A DNA stretch of 17,311 nucleotides. Origin: Prevotella sp. CAG:617 (GTDB lineage Bacteria > Bacteroidota > Bacteroidia > Bacteroidales > Bacteroidaceae). Below, piece by piece: positions 7,989 through 15,741 of the stretch (position 1 is its first letter; every line of letters starts with the position of its first letter). A program made the position numbers and the translations under genes. The stretch is taken from NCBI GenBank assembly GCA_000438115.1, contig FR903563.1:1-17311 (forward strand), read 5' to 3'. Under the pieces are notes generated by a model, which worked only from the letters and a program-made list of their open reading frames with translations, was not told the DNA's origin and did not search any database.

Positions 7989-8954
7989 ATGCCTAAAATA
8001 AAATTAGTAGTCCGGCTGCAGCACTGGATGGACAGTGTGCCGGGACAAACCTTTCTGAATTATGCTTACTCCTGGGGTGCGTCAATCGTAATTTTGGGTG
8101 CCCTCTTCAAGCTTACTTATCTGCCCGGAGGCGACCTGATGCTGTTTATCGGTATGGGTACGGAGGTTGTGGTATTCTTCCTTTCGGCCTTCGACCGCCC
8201 GTTCGACAAGACGGAAGACGGCAAGGAATTGCCCCGCTATTATGAGACGGACGAGGAGATTGCCGCCCGTTTGGGCTTGACCGACGATGAAGAGGAAAAT
8301 ACCGGGGAGGCGACAGCCGCTTCGTCGGCCGCTCCGTCGGTTAGCGCTCCCGCAGGCGGACAGCCCGTTCAGTCGGCTCCTGCTGCAGGCGGAGGTACGT
8401 ATATTAACTTTGGCGGACCGTCGGTTGTGTCCGAGCCGGTTGCCACAGTGTCGCACCCGACCGCTGCGCCGGCTGCTGCAGCTGAACCGGAGTCCGATGC
8501 CGACGCACCCATGGCTGCTGCCCGCGCCACGGCACGCAAGGTGGCGCCCGATGTCGACGCCCAGCAGTTGGCCGGCATTATCCGTCTGGCCAACGACGAG
8601 CTGCTGCGCCGCGCGCAGGCCGTGCTTTCGCCGGATATGGAAGCCGCTACGCAAACTTATATCGAACGTCTGAAAAACTTGACAGAGACGCTCGAAAGGG
8701 TAGACGAGCAGAGCACCCGTCTGATGCGCGACAGCGAAGAAATGGAAAACCTAGGCCGCACCTTGACCGGCATCAACAAAATTTACGAGTTGCAGCTCAA
8801 GGGCATCAGCTCGCAGGTGGGCACCATTGACGACATCAACGAGCAGACCCGCCGCCTGGCTGCCCAGATAGAGGAGCTCAACGGCGTGTACAGCCGCATG
8901 ATCAAGGCGCTGACGGTGAACATGAAAAATGCGGCAAGCGCTGCCGAGCAATAA
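7989..8954 (+). CDS. porL: PorL/GldL inner-membrane motor subunit of type IX secretion
   Basis: PorL and PorM form the proton-driven inner-membrane motor of the machine. The 321-residue protein has two membrane helices at about 25-44 and 49-66. The second contains GMGTEVVVFF (56-65), with E59 at the position of the conserved motor glutamate (Glu59 in P. gingivalis PorL, Glu49 in GldL). K41, at the end of helix one, is also in a characteristic place. After the membrane hairpin comes an acidic stretch, then a low-complexity Ala/Pro/Ser/Gly linker (about 102-182). A conserved charged helical cytoplasmic domain (about 190-312) follows, including LTGINKIYELQLKGISSQVG (259-278). Total length is close to P. 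gingivalis PorL. It sits 21 bp after porK and 54 bp before porM. Confidence 0.95.
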   Translation: MPKIKLVVRLQHWMDSVPGQTFLNYAYSWGASIVILGALFKLTYLPGGDLMLFIGMGTEVVVFFLSAFDRPFDKTEDGKELPRYYETDEEIAARLGLTDDEEENTGEATAASSAAPSVSAPAGGQPVQSAPAAGGGTYINFGGPSVVSEPVATVSHPTAAPAAAAEPESDADAPMAAARATARKVAPDVDAQQLAGIIRLANDELLRRAQAVLSPDMEAATQTYIERLKNLTETLERVDEQSTRLMRDSEEMENLGRTLTGINKIYELQLKGISSQVGTIDDINEQTRRLAAQIEELNGVYSRMIKALTVNMKNAASAAEQ

Positions 8955-9008
8955 ACGTTGGGAACCGGCCAGAACCGGCTGAAAACAAATTATTCGCAAA
9001 CTGAAGAA

Positions 9009-10568
9009 ATGTCTGTAATAAAGAAAAGACCTGTATCGCCCCGCCAGAAGATGATCAACCTGATGTACGTCTTGTTGATGGCGATGTTGGCGCTGAACGT
9101 CTCGAAGGATGTGCTCAACGGATTTACCGTGGTTGAGGACAGCCTGAACCGTACCATGGCCAATGCCATGCACGAGAACAGCAACATCTACCGCGACTTT
9201 GCGGCGCAGGCCAAGGACAATCCGGCCAAGGTACAGGTTTGGTACAACAAGGCCGTAGAGGTCAAGAAAATGTCGGACTCGCTCTACAACTACGCCCAGC
9301 AGCTTAAACTGGCCATTGCCCGCGAGGCCGACGGGCCGGACGCCGACTTGCAGCATCTGGTGAACAAGGCCAACGAGGATGCCGCCAGCCACGTCATGCT
9401 GGCACCTGTGCGCGGCCAGGGCCATAAGCTCTATAACGCCATCAACTCCTTCCGCACCCGCGTGTGCCGGATGCTCATCAATCCGCGCGACCGCGCTACG
9501 GTAGAGGCCAACCTCTCAACCACGGTGCCGCGCAGTCCGGGCATTCCGCTCAACCGCAAATGGGAGGAATACACCTTTGGCAACATGCCGGCCGTAGCTG
9601 CCATCATGATGCTGACCAAACTGCAGAACGACGTGCGTCTGGCCGAGGGGCAGGTGCTCCACAGCCTTCTTTCGAACATCGACCTCAAGGATGTGCGCGT
9701 CAATTCGCTCGACGCCTACGTCATTCCGGAGGCCACCACCCTTTATCCCGGCCAGCAGTTCCGCTCGCGTATCATTATGGCAGCGGTCGATACGACGTGC
9801 CGCCCGGAAATCTATGTCAACGGCCGCCGCATTTCGGCCAACGGTATCTATAACTTTTCCGTGGGCGGCCCGGGCGAATACAGCTTCTCGGGCTACGTCC
9901 AGATGCCCAATGCGGCAGGTGAGATGATTCGCCGTCCGTTCCGGCAGAAGTATAACGTCATTGCGCCGCCCAGCGGAGCAGCCGTGGCGGCCGACCTGAT
10001 GAACGTGCTTTATGCCGGCTACAACAACCCCATTACCGTGTCGGCCTCGGGCATACCGAACAATAAAATCCATGTCAGTATGCGCGGCGGCAGCCTCACG
10101 CCTGCCGGCACCGGAAAGTTCATTGCCCGTCCGGCCGCCGTGGGCCAGCCCGTGGTGTTCAGCGTGAGCGGTGAGGTTAACGGCAAGGTGCAGCAGATGG
10201 GCGAATTTACCTTTAAGGTGCGCAAGTTGCCCGACCCCACGGCCTACATCCAGATTGGCGACGACCACTTTGCCGGCGGCCGCCTCTCGAAGGCCAGTGT
10301 GCTGGGTGCGCCCGGCATCGGGGCTGCCATTGACGACGGTTTGCTCAACATTCCGTTCCGCGTGCTGAGCTTTGAGACCACTTTCTTCGACAACATGGGC
10401 AATGCCCGTCCCGAAACGGTCAGCGGCTCGTCGTTCAGCGAAAACCAGCGCAACCTGATGCGCTCGTTGCGCCGCGGGCAGCGCTTCTACATCTCCAACG
10501 TCAAGGCTGTTGGCCCCGACGGCATTACGCGTACGCTGCCGCAGGCCTTGCCGGTTATCGTGAACTAA
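9009..10568 (+). CDS. porM: PorM/GldM motor-transmission subunit of type IX secretion
   Basis: PorM crosses the inner membrane once and spans the periplasm as a dimer, passing PorL-driven motion to the PorK-PorN ring. The 519-residue product is close in length to PorM and GldM. It opens with the family signature PRQKMINLMYVLLMAMLALN (11-30), which covers the single membrane helix. R12 aligns with GldM Arg9, reported to interact with the GldL motor glutamate. The remainder is the multi-domain, beta-rich periplasmic part. The frame is open upstream to a TTG at 8958, but those 17 extra residues are not family-like. The ATG at 9009 (MSVIKKR) gives the expected N-terminus and is preceded by AT-rich sequence. 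porN follows after 34 bp. Confidence 0.96.
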   Translation: MSVIKKRPVSPRQKMINLMYVLLMAMLALNVSKDVLNGFTVVEDSLNRTMANAMHENSNIYRDFAAQAKDNPAKVQVWYNKAVEVKKMSDSLYNYAQQLKLAIAREADGPDADLQHLVNKANEDAASHVMLAPVRGQGHKLYNAINSFRTRVCRMLINPRDRATVEANLSTTVPRSPGIPLNRKWEEYTFGNMPAVAAIMMLTKLQNDVRLAEGQVLHSLLSNIDLKDVRVNSLDAYVIPEATTLYPGQQFRSRIIMAAVDTTCRPEIYVNGRRISANGIYNFSVGGPGEYSFSGYVQMPNAAGEMIRRPFRQKYNVIAPPSGAAVAADLMNVLYAGYNNPITVSASGIPNNKIHVSMRGGSLTPAGTGKFIARPAAVGQPVVFSVSGEVNGKVQQMGEFTFKVRKLPDPTAYIQIGDDHFAGGRLSKASVLGAPGIGAAIDDGLLNIPFRVLSFETTFFDNMGNARPETVSGSSFSENQRNLMRSLRRGQRFYISNVKAVGPDGITRTLPQALPVIVN

Positions 10569-10602
10569 AACTTCCAGAATTTCAGAAAAATCACTTATCA
10601 TC

Positions 10603-11667
10603 ATGCGCATGAAAAGCTTTATATTCGGTCTCTTTTGTTTTACTGCCGTAGCCGCCGTGGCGCAGCCGCCTGCCCGCCGTGCGGCCGCCCAGCAGCAAAA
10701 GGAGCAGACGCAGCAGACTTCAGCTGCGCAATACCGCGACTTTCCGACGGCTCAGCCCATGCCCGATGACGCCGCCTGGCGCCGCGACATCTACCGCACG
10801 ATTGACCTGACGCGCGACGAGAACGCCACGCTCTACTATCCCACCGTGCCGCAGGGCGACCGCATGAACCTCTTTACGGCCCTCTTCAAAATGGTGCTGC
10901 GCAAGCAAATCAAGGCTTATGACTACAAATTGGACGGCAACGAGGACTTTTCGGACAAGAATGTCGTGACGGGCAACGAGCTCATGGACCGCTATCATAT
11001 CTTCTATGAAAAAAGCGGCGACCGCGTGCGTGTGAACGATGCCGATATCCCTTCGGAAGAGGTGAAGACCTTTTATATCAAGGAGAGCAGCTACTACGAC
11101 CAGCACACTTCCTCGTTCCATACCCGCGTGGTGGCGCTCTGTCCGGTGCTGACGCGTGGAAATGACGACTTCGGCGGCGACCTCGACACGCGCTATCCGA
11201 TGTTCTGGGTGAAATACGACGACGTGGCGCCCTATCTGGCCAAGCTCATGCTCATGGGCAGCAACCTGAACAATGCCGCCACGCTCTCGGCCGACGATTA
11301 CTTTACGATGAACCTCTACAAGGGCGACATCTACAAAACCACCAACCTGCAGGACCGCGTGCTGCAGAACTACTGTACCACCGACACCGCCCTGCGCAAG
11401 GAGCGCAGCCGCATCGAGAAGGAACTGGCCGACTTCCAGCGTGAGCTGTGGCGCGGTGACAGCGTGCCTGTCGTGGTTGATACCCTGGCCGTCAAGGAAA
11501 AGAGCAGCAAGCAGACCTCGCGCCGCAAGGTGCAGAGCGGCCGCCGCGCATCCACGTCATCGCAGCCGGCAGCAGCCTCGCAGAAGCGGCAGCGCAGCAC
11601 GTCGACCAAGTCCAGCAAACCCAAATCTTCGGGAGCTACTTACAGCGTGCGCCGGCAGCGCCACTGA
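10603..11667 (+). CDS. porN: PorN/GldN periplasmic ring protein of type IX secretion
   Basis: PorN is the periplasmic partner of PorK in the ring and contacts PorM. The 354-residue product has a signal peptide with a likely cut after AVA at residue 20. A Gln/Ala-rich segment (about 21-43) precedes the GldN-type domain at about 45-285. Recognisable family stretches are DIYRTIDLTRDENATLYYP (62-80), FTALFKMVLRKQIKAYDYK (91-109) and YPMFWVKYDD (about 197-206). From about residue 298 to the end there is a Ser/Lys/Arg/Thr-rich, strongly basic low-complexity tail ending VRRQRH. The start may be MRMK (10603) or MKSF (10609). It is the last gene of the por operon, and a strong palindrome follows its stop. 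Confidence 0.94.
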   Translation: MRMKSFIFGLFCFTAVAAVAQPPARRAAAQQQKEQTQQTSAAQYRDFPTAQPMPDDAAWRRDIYRTIDLTRDENATLYYPTVPQGDRMNLFTALFKMVLRKQIKAYDYKLDGNEDFSDKNVVTGNELMDRYHIFYEKSGDRVRVNDADIPSEEVKTFYIKESSYYDQHTSSFHTRVVALCPVLTRGNDDFGGDLDTRYPMFWVKYDDVAPYLAKLMLMGSNLNNAATLSADDYFTMNLYKGDIYKTTNLQDRVLQNYCTTDTALRKERSRIEKELADFQRELWRGDSVPVVVDTLAVKEKSSKQTSRRKVQSGRRASTSSQPAAASQKRQRSTSTKSSKPKSSGATYSVRRQRH

Positions 11668-11750
11668 TGGCGGCCGGACGGGCAGGGGCTGTCCTTTACT
11701 GTCCTGTTTTCAAGGAAATTTTACCGGCATATTTTTGCCGCCCCATCTGA

Positions 11751-11790
11751 ATTCCCGCCACACAAACACCGGTGTTTGTGTGGCGGGAAT
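11751..11790. terminator. Perfect 40-bp palindrome, probable terminator of porPKLMN
   Basis: The left arm ATTCCCGCCACACAAACACC (11751-11770) is followed at once by its exact reverse complement (11771-11790). As RNA it would fold into a stem of about 18 bp with a CCGG tetraloop. It lies 83 bp after the porN stop codon. On the plus strand it is followed by a T-rich but interrupted tract (CTTGTTTCTC), and on the minus strand by TCAGATGGGG. It therefore works best as a plus-strand terminator or as a 3'-end stabilising hairpin. An imperfect T-tract leaves the terminator role probable, not certain. Confidence 0.6.
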
Positions 11791-12008
11791 CTTGTTTCTC
11801 TCCGGCAGTATCGCAGAAAGTGGGCGCGTCCCGGCGCGTGGCGGAAAAAAGTCCCGGCTAAAATAAACAGCCTGCCGGTTAGTTTTTTCTACGAGCCGCC
11901 TTGTTCGTCCTTTAAGCCGTCTGCGGCCGTCTTGTTCCCTTGTCCGCTCTGGCAGACCTTTCGTAGAGGTCAGGCCGTTTCGGTAATAAAAATTTTAATA
12001 CCGGCCGG

Positions 12009-12063
12009 ATTTCACAGTCTTTTTGTTTATCAAATCTAATATATGTTATATGGTATGTGAAAT
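12009..12063. repeat. 8-bp inverted repeat upstream of the envelope-operon promoter
   Basis: ATTTCACA (12009-12016) and TGTGAAAT (12056-12063) are exact complements separated by 39 bp of AT-rich sequence, ending 10 bp before the -33 box. It could be a pair of regulator half-sites. The half-sites are in TCACA...TGTGA order, so this is not a CRP-type site. Chance occurrence is possible. Confidence 0.3.
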
Positions 12064-12073
12064 AATGGCCAGT

Positions 12074-12109
12074 TTTGCCGCCTTATGTAAAAAAATATTT
12101 TTATCTTTG
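12074..12109 (+). promoter_or_regulatory. Bacteroidota-type promoter for the envelope operon
   Basis: TATCTTTG (12102-12109) matches the -7 consensus TAnnTTTG exactly, with TTTG (12074-12077) upstream as the -33 element. The spacer is 24 bp, slightly longer than usual. The start would be near 12116, leaving an untranslated leader of about 270 nt before the ATG at 12387. Confidence 0.65.
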
Positions 12110-12238
12110 CCCCATAAGTAAACAACGTTTTAAGGACAATTCGTCTTTTCGAGACCAAACATTCACATTACAAACCTTTAAGCGCCGTTCATTCAGTAGT
12201 TGGCGGCATGTCATAATTTACTTACCCCTTGTTCTGCG

Positions 12239-12286
12239 ATGAAGATTCCGTCCTTTATAATCAATCAGGTCCATCCGGAGTGTTGA
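12239..12286 (+). other. Candidate 15-codon leader ORF
   Basis: ATG at 12239 opens a 15-residue frame (MKIPSFIINQVHPEC) inside the leader of the envelope operon. Its TGA stop overlaps the ATG of a second short frame (TGATG). There is no run of one amino acid that would suggest attenuation. It is listed only because of the chained overlaps; it may be chance. Confidence 0.15.
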
Positions 12287-12390
12287 TGGCCTTTCCGTTG
12301 AGGAGCTGCCCGAACACGGGCCGTTCAGAAAGTCGTATTTATTCTTTTGATGAGTATAGATTTACTAATGTTTTAACCGATTACGAATGA
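12286..12390 (+). other. Candidate 34-codon leader ORF overlapping the lipoprotein start
   Basis: ATG at 12286 opens a 34-residue frame that ends in TGA at 12388-12390, overlapping the ATG of the lipoprotein gene as ATGA. Together with the preceding 15-codon frame this makes a chain of overlapping frames leading into the operon. The composition is not distinctive and no homologue is recognised. Confidence 0.2.
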
Positions 12391-14150
12391 TGAATTTTTT
12401 TGAAAAGAAAAAATCCCTGCGGGGCTCAGTCGTATTGTTGTCATCCCTGCTTTTGGGAAGCATGACCACCTCTTGCGTAGACAGCAGTTTTGACTTTGAC
12501 AAGGATTTTGACTGGTCTATCAACACCGGTTATCTGGCCTTTCCGGTAGGAAAGACGGATACCATTTTTCTCGATGACATCATTGAAATTGACGAAGGTG
12601 ACGATTTGCAGATTGTACCTGACGCCGACGGAAACGGTGTAGCCGGAGAATATCATCTGATTAAGGATGGCGAAATCGACAGAGCGTCGGCCAATGTCAG
12701 GATGGCTACCGTTGACGGATCGACTACCCATATTGACCCCATTACGGCGGCTGATGAAAGCAGCGTGGTCAGCCCTTCGGGCATGATTACGACCCAGATC
12801 AGCCAGACGGGCGACGTGAAGGCCGATGCCGCTGATATCGACGACGCCCTCAAGGAGTTGGGCTCTCTTAAGGCAGCCGCTCCCACGGCGCTGACATTGA
12901 ATATCAAACTGGAGGGTAATTTGAACTTCAGCACCATTTCCGGAAATCTGAAAGTAAAGTTCCCCTCGTTCCTGGTGTTTAATGACCCGGCCGTTAATGC
13001 CAACAATGAAATTCAGATACCTTGCAGCGAGTTGCAGCTGAATGTGCCCTACGTGCGCACCTTGCAGCTGACCGGTTATCACTTTGACGGCGGACTGCCC
13101 GTGGTCAACAACGAAATACACCTGAACGAGCAGGTGGTCATTACCGGTGAAACCAACGTGCAGCTCCCCTCTGGCGGACAGATGGGCAGCGGCGTGAAAC
13201 TGCAGATTGTGCCAACCGTATTGCTGGCCGATATGTCGGTTGATGAGGCTACGGGTATAATTCAGCCCGAAATTGACGCAACCAAGACTTCGGTGGAAAT
13301 CAGCAACCTGCCCGACTTCCTGAACGACGACGAAACCAGTCTGTCAGTCAGCAATCCCGTTATCCTGTTCAGCGCAGTCAATCCGCTCAACGCACCGGTT
13401 GACCTTACCGGAAAGATGCTGGGCAAAAAAGAAGACGGAACCCTTATCAGCGGCTCCGAAGTCAAGTTCGGTGCCGGCAGCACAGACCCCATTCTCCTGC
13501 AGCCGGGCAGCAACCTGATTGCCCTTTCCCGTCTGGGCACGGGAGGCCCTGCCGGTTCGCAGAACATTGCAGTTGCCAACATCAACAACCTGATTGCCAA
13601 AATCCCCGACGTGGTAGAAGTGGAAATGCAGCCTGCCGTCAGCTACGACAAGTATTATTCCATTCGTTTGGGACATGACTATGAGGTGTCGGGCAACTAT
13701 AATATTGACATTCCTCTTTCGTTTGAAGAAGGGCTGAACATTGTTTATACCGATTCGGCCGACGATCTCAATTCCGACCTGAAAGACCTTGACTTTGAAG
13801 AGGCAGCCGTAGAGCTTGATGCCGTCAATACCATTCCGCTTGAACTTGAAGTGAAAGCCGAAAACGTGACGCCGCTCGACATCAACAAGCAGCCGCTTTC
13901 AGATATCAAGGTCGAAGTAGAAGGCGGCATTGCAGCCAGCGCCGACGGCAAGACCTCAACCAGACAGACCCTCCTGATAAAGATGACCGAGCAGGTCAAG
14001 GGCGCCATGAGCCGTCTTGACGCTATCCGATTCCGCGTGACCGCCGTGCCCGGCCAGGCCATTGGCATAACCCTGCGCAGCGATCAGTGGATGCAGCTTG
14101 AAAACATTAAGGTGAAAGTTCCCAAGGGCATCAACATTGATTTGAATTAA
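12387..14150 (+). CDS. Putative lipoprotein of unknown function, first gene of envelope operon
   Basis: This 587-residue protein starts with a lipoprotein signal: basic N-terminus, hydrophobic core VVLLSSLLLGS (15-25) and lipobox TTSC with C30 as the likely lipidated residue. The mature N-terminus is acidic (FDFDKDFD, 35-42), compatible with export to the outer membrane or surface. LAFPVGKTDTIFLDDII (50-66) resembles the opening of a family of Bacteroidales hypothetical lipoproteins. The rest is rich in short beta-type strands with no enzyme motif. Stretches near 180-200 (GNLKVKFPSFLVFN) and at the C-terminus (ENIKVKVPKGINIDLN) look alike and may mark repeated beta-sandwich domains. The DUF5723 gene follows after 40 bp. 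Start could also be the adjacent ATG at 12390. No function is assigned; a surface or barrel-partner role is inferred from context. Confidence 0.8.
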   Translation: MMNFFEKKKSLRGSVVLLSSLLLGSMTTSCVDSSFDFDKDFDWSINTGYLAFPVGKTDTIFLDDIIEIDEGDDLQIVPDADGNGVAGEYHLIKDGEIDRASANVRMATVDGSTTHIDPITAADESSVVSPSGMITTQISQTGDVKADAADIDDALKELGSLKAAAPTALTLNIKLEGNLNFSTISGNLKVKFPSFLVFNDPAVNANNEIQIPCSELQLNVPYVRTLQLTGYHFDGGLPVVNNEIHLNEQVVITGETNVQLPSGGQMGSGVKLQIVPTVLLADMSVDEATGIIQPEIDATKTSVEISNLPDFLNDDETSLSVSNPVILFSAVNPLNAPVDLTGKMLGKKEDGTLISGSEVKFGAGSTDPILLQPGSNLIALSRLGTGGPAGSQNIAVANINNLIAKIPDVVEVEMQPAVSYDKYYSIRLGHDYEVSGNYNIDIPLSFEEGLNIVYTDSADDLNSDLKDLDFEEAAVELDAVNTIPLELEVKAENVTPLDINKQPLSDIKVEVEGGIAASADGKTSTRQTLLIKMTEQVKGAMSRLDAIRFRVTAVPGQAIGITLRSDQWMQLENIKVKVPKGINIDLN

Positions 14151-14190
14151 TTTCTCCCCGACAACTATATCATAAAAACAAGACCAACGA

Positions 14191-15717
14191 ATGAGAACAC
14201 GTTTATTCAATCATATTTTGTCCGGAGCTGTGGCCTGCTTCTTCTTGGGCGGCACGGCTGTGGCCCAGACACAAAATCTGCGTTCCAGCTATTTTCAGGA
14301 AGGTACCGTCAATCGTACCGAACTCAACCCGGCCTTTATGGGCGACTACGGTTATGTAAGTTTCCCGGCCTTGGGTAATTTGGGCTTTGGCGTACAGACA
14401 ACCGCCGGTATCAAGAATTTTATCTACAAATTGCCTGACGGCCGCCTCACCACCTTTATGCATGAGTCGGTGTCGGCTTCTGATTTCGTCAACAGCCTGC
14501 CCCATAAGGTTAACGTGGGACTGAATATGGACATCGATGTCCTTTCCTTTGCCTTCCATGCATGGGGTGGATACAACAGCTTTGGCATACGGCTCAAGTC
14601 GAATACCAATATGTATTTGCCCAGTGACCTGTTCCGCTTCATGAAGCAGGGAATGAAGGATGAGAACGGTAGTGTTTACCATCTGGACAACATAGGCATT
14701 TACTCTACGAACTATGCGGAAATTGCCCTGGGTCATGCCCGCGACATCAACGAGCAGTGGACCGTGGGTGGAAAGGTTAAGATTCTGGCCGGACTCGGAC
14801 GGGCCAGCATGCACATCGATAAGCTCGAGCTTGTGGCTAAGGAAAACCGTTGGGCCGTAACACCCAAGGGGGCTACGATGGAAGTGGCCGTAAAGGGACT
14901 GAATATCCCGACCAAAGGCGAAACGCAGAATTATCAGGAAGATGATTACATCCTCGACAATTACGGAAACCGTACCGACCAGCTCAAGCCCGGCACCGAC
15001 GGCCAGCTCTCCTATGACGATATTGACTACGACAGCGGACAGATGGGGCTGAGCGGCATGGGTCTGGCCTTCGACCTCGGAGCCGAATACCGCTTTAATG
15101 AGGATTGGACATTCTCGGCATCTTTGCTGGACTTTGGTTTTATCAAGTGGAAACACATGACCAAGGCCTCTATGGAAAATACGTTTGAGTTTGACGGATT
15201 TGAAGATATTCCCGTTACCGATTCCGAGGGTAACGAAAATTCGCTCGACAATCAGGTTGACCGTCTGGTTGATGACCTTTCAGATCTGGCCAAGTTCTCG
15301 AAAACGGGGGTTGAGCAGAAGTCTACGCAAATGTTGGGCGCAACCCTTAACCTGGCTGCCCAGTATACGTTGCCCGTTTACCGCCGTCTGAAGTTCGGCC
15401 TGCTCTCTACCACCCGCATCCAGGGTGCCAATTCGTGGTCGGAGGCCCGCCTGTCGGCCAACGTGGCTCCCATTTCCTGGTTCGACGCTACGGTTGACTA
15501 CGCCATTTCCAATTCAGGTTCAACGGCCGGACTTTTGCTGAATTTCCATGGCCGCGGACGCAGCTTCTTCCTGGGCGTGGATGCTCCGTTGGGCAAGTTC
15601 TCCAAGCAGTACGGACCGTTGGGACGTGCGTCAGCCAGCTTCAACATGGGTATCAACTTCCTGTTTGGCAAGAAGTACCAGCGTATGTATAAAGTGAGTG
15701 AGGTAGAATCGCTTTGA
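14191..15717 (+). CDS. DUF5723-family predicted outer-membrane beta-barrel protein
   Basis: The 508-residue protein has a signal peptide with a likely cut after AVA at residue 25. The mature N-terminus contains the family-typical block LRSSYFQEGTVNRTELNPAF (30-49), followed by a Gly/aromatic pattern (YVSFPALGNLGFGV, 54-67). From there on, alternating amphipathic strands typical of outer-membrane barrels run to the end, with a final strand SFNMGINFLFGKKY. An acidic, probably loop region lies at about 240-290 and another at about 333-370. DUF5723 is a Bacteroidota family with no defined role. The lipoprotein gene ends 40 bp upstream and the OmpA/TPR gene begins 24 bp downstream, so the three are almost certainly cotranscribed. 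Confidence is high for an outer-membrane barrel and lower for the family number, which is from memory. Confidence 0.82.
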   Translation: MRTRLFNHILSGAVACFFLGGTAVAQTQNLRSSYFQEGTVNRTELNPAFMGDYGYVSFPALGNLGFGVQTTAGIKNFIYKLPDGRLTTFMHESVSASDFVNSLPHKVNVGLNMDIDVLSFAFHAWGGYNSFGIRLKSNTNMYLPSDLFRFMKQGMKDENGSVYHLDNIGIYSTNYAEIALGHARDINEQWTVGGKVKILAGLGRASMHIDKLELVAKENRWAVTPKGATMEVAVKGLNIPTKGETQNYQEDDYILDNYGNRTDQLKPGTDGQLSYDDIDYDSGQMGLSGMGLAFDLGAEYRFNEDWTFSASLLDFGFIKWKHMTKASMENTFEFDGFEDIPVTDSEGNENSLDNQVDRLVDDLSDLAKFSKTGVEQKSTQMLGATLNLAAQYTLPVYRRLKFGLLSTTRIQGANSWSEARLSANVAPISWFDATVDYAISNSGSTAGLLLNFHGRGRSFFLGVDAPLGKFSKQYGPLGRASASFNMGINFLFGKKYQRMYKVSEVESL

Positions 15718-15741
15718 ACCCCGTAAACAAATTGAAGAAAG

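Larger units (their letters stand above)
11668..12386. other. Intergenic region between the por operon and the envelope operon (719 bp)
   Basis: This spacer holds, in order, a short hairpin with TATTTTTG in its loop side (about 11725-11739), the 40-bp palindrome (11751-11790), a widely spaced inverted repeat (12009-12063), the consensus promoter (12074-12109) and a leader of about 270 nt. Base composition changes from GC-rich to AT-rich around 11980. I see no convincing tRNA, rRNA or long protein gene. Two very short open frames in the leader are listed separately. Confidence 0.6.

Noticed and set aside
8958..9008. TTG start adding 17 residues to PorM
   Set aside because: The ATG at 9009 gives the normal PorM/GldM N-terminus just before PRQKMINLMY.
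9516..10610. 364-codon minus-strand frame opposite porM
   Set aside because: Shadow of porM with no recognisable domain.
11441..12039. Plus-strand frames of 141 and 87 codons over the porN tail and the spacer
   Set aside because: One is out of frame with porN and both run through the 40-bp palindrome; composition is Arg/Ala-rich or random.
12009..12063. CRP/FNR-type site from the TCACA and TGTGA halves
   Set aside because: The halves are in inverted order and 39 bp apart, unlike the TGTGA-N6-TCACA layout of that family.
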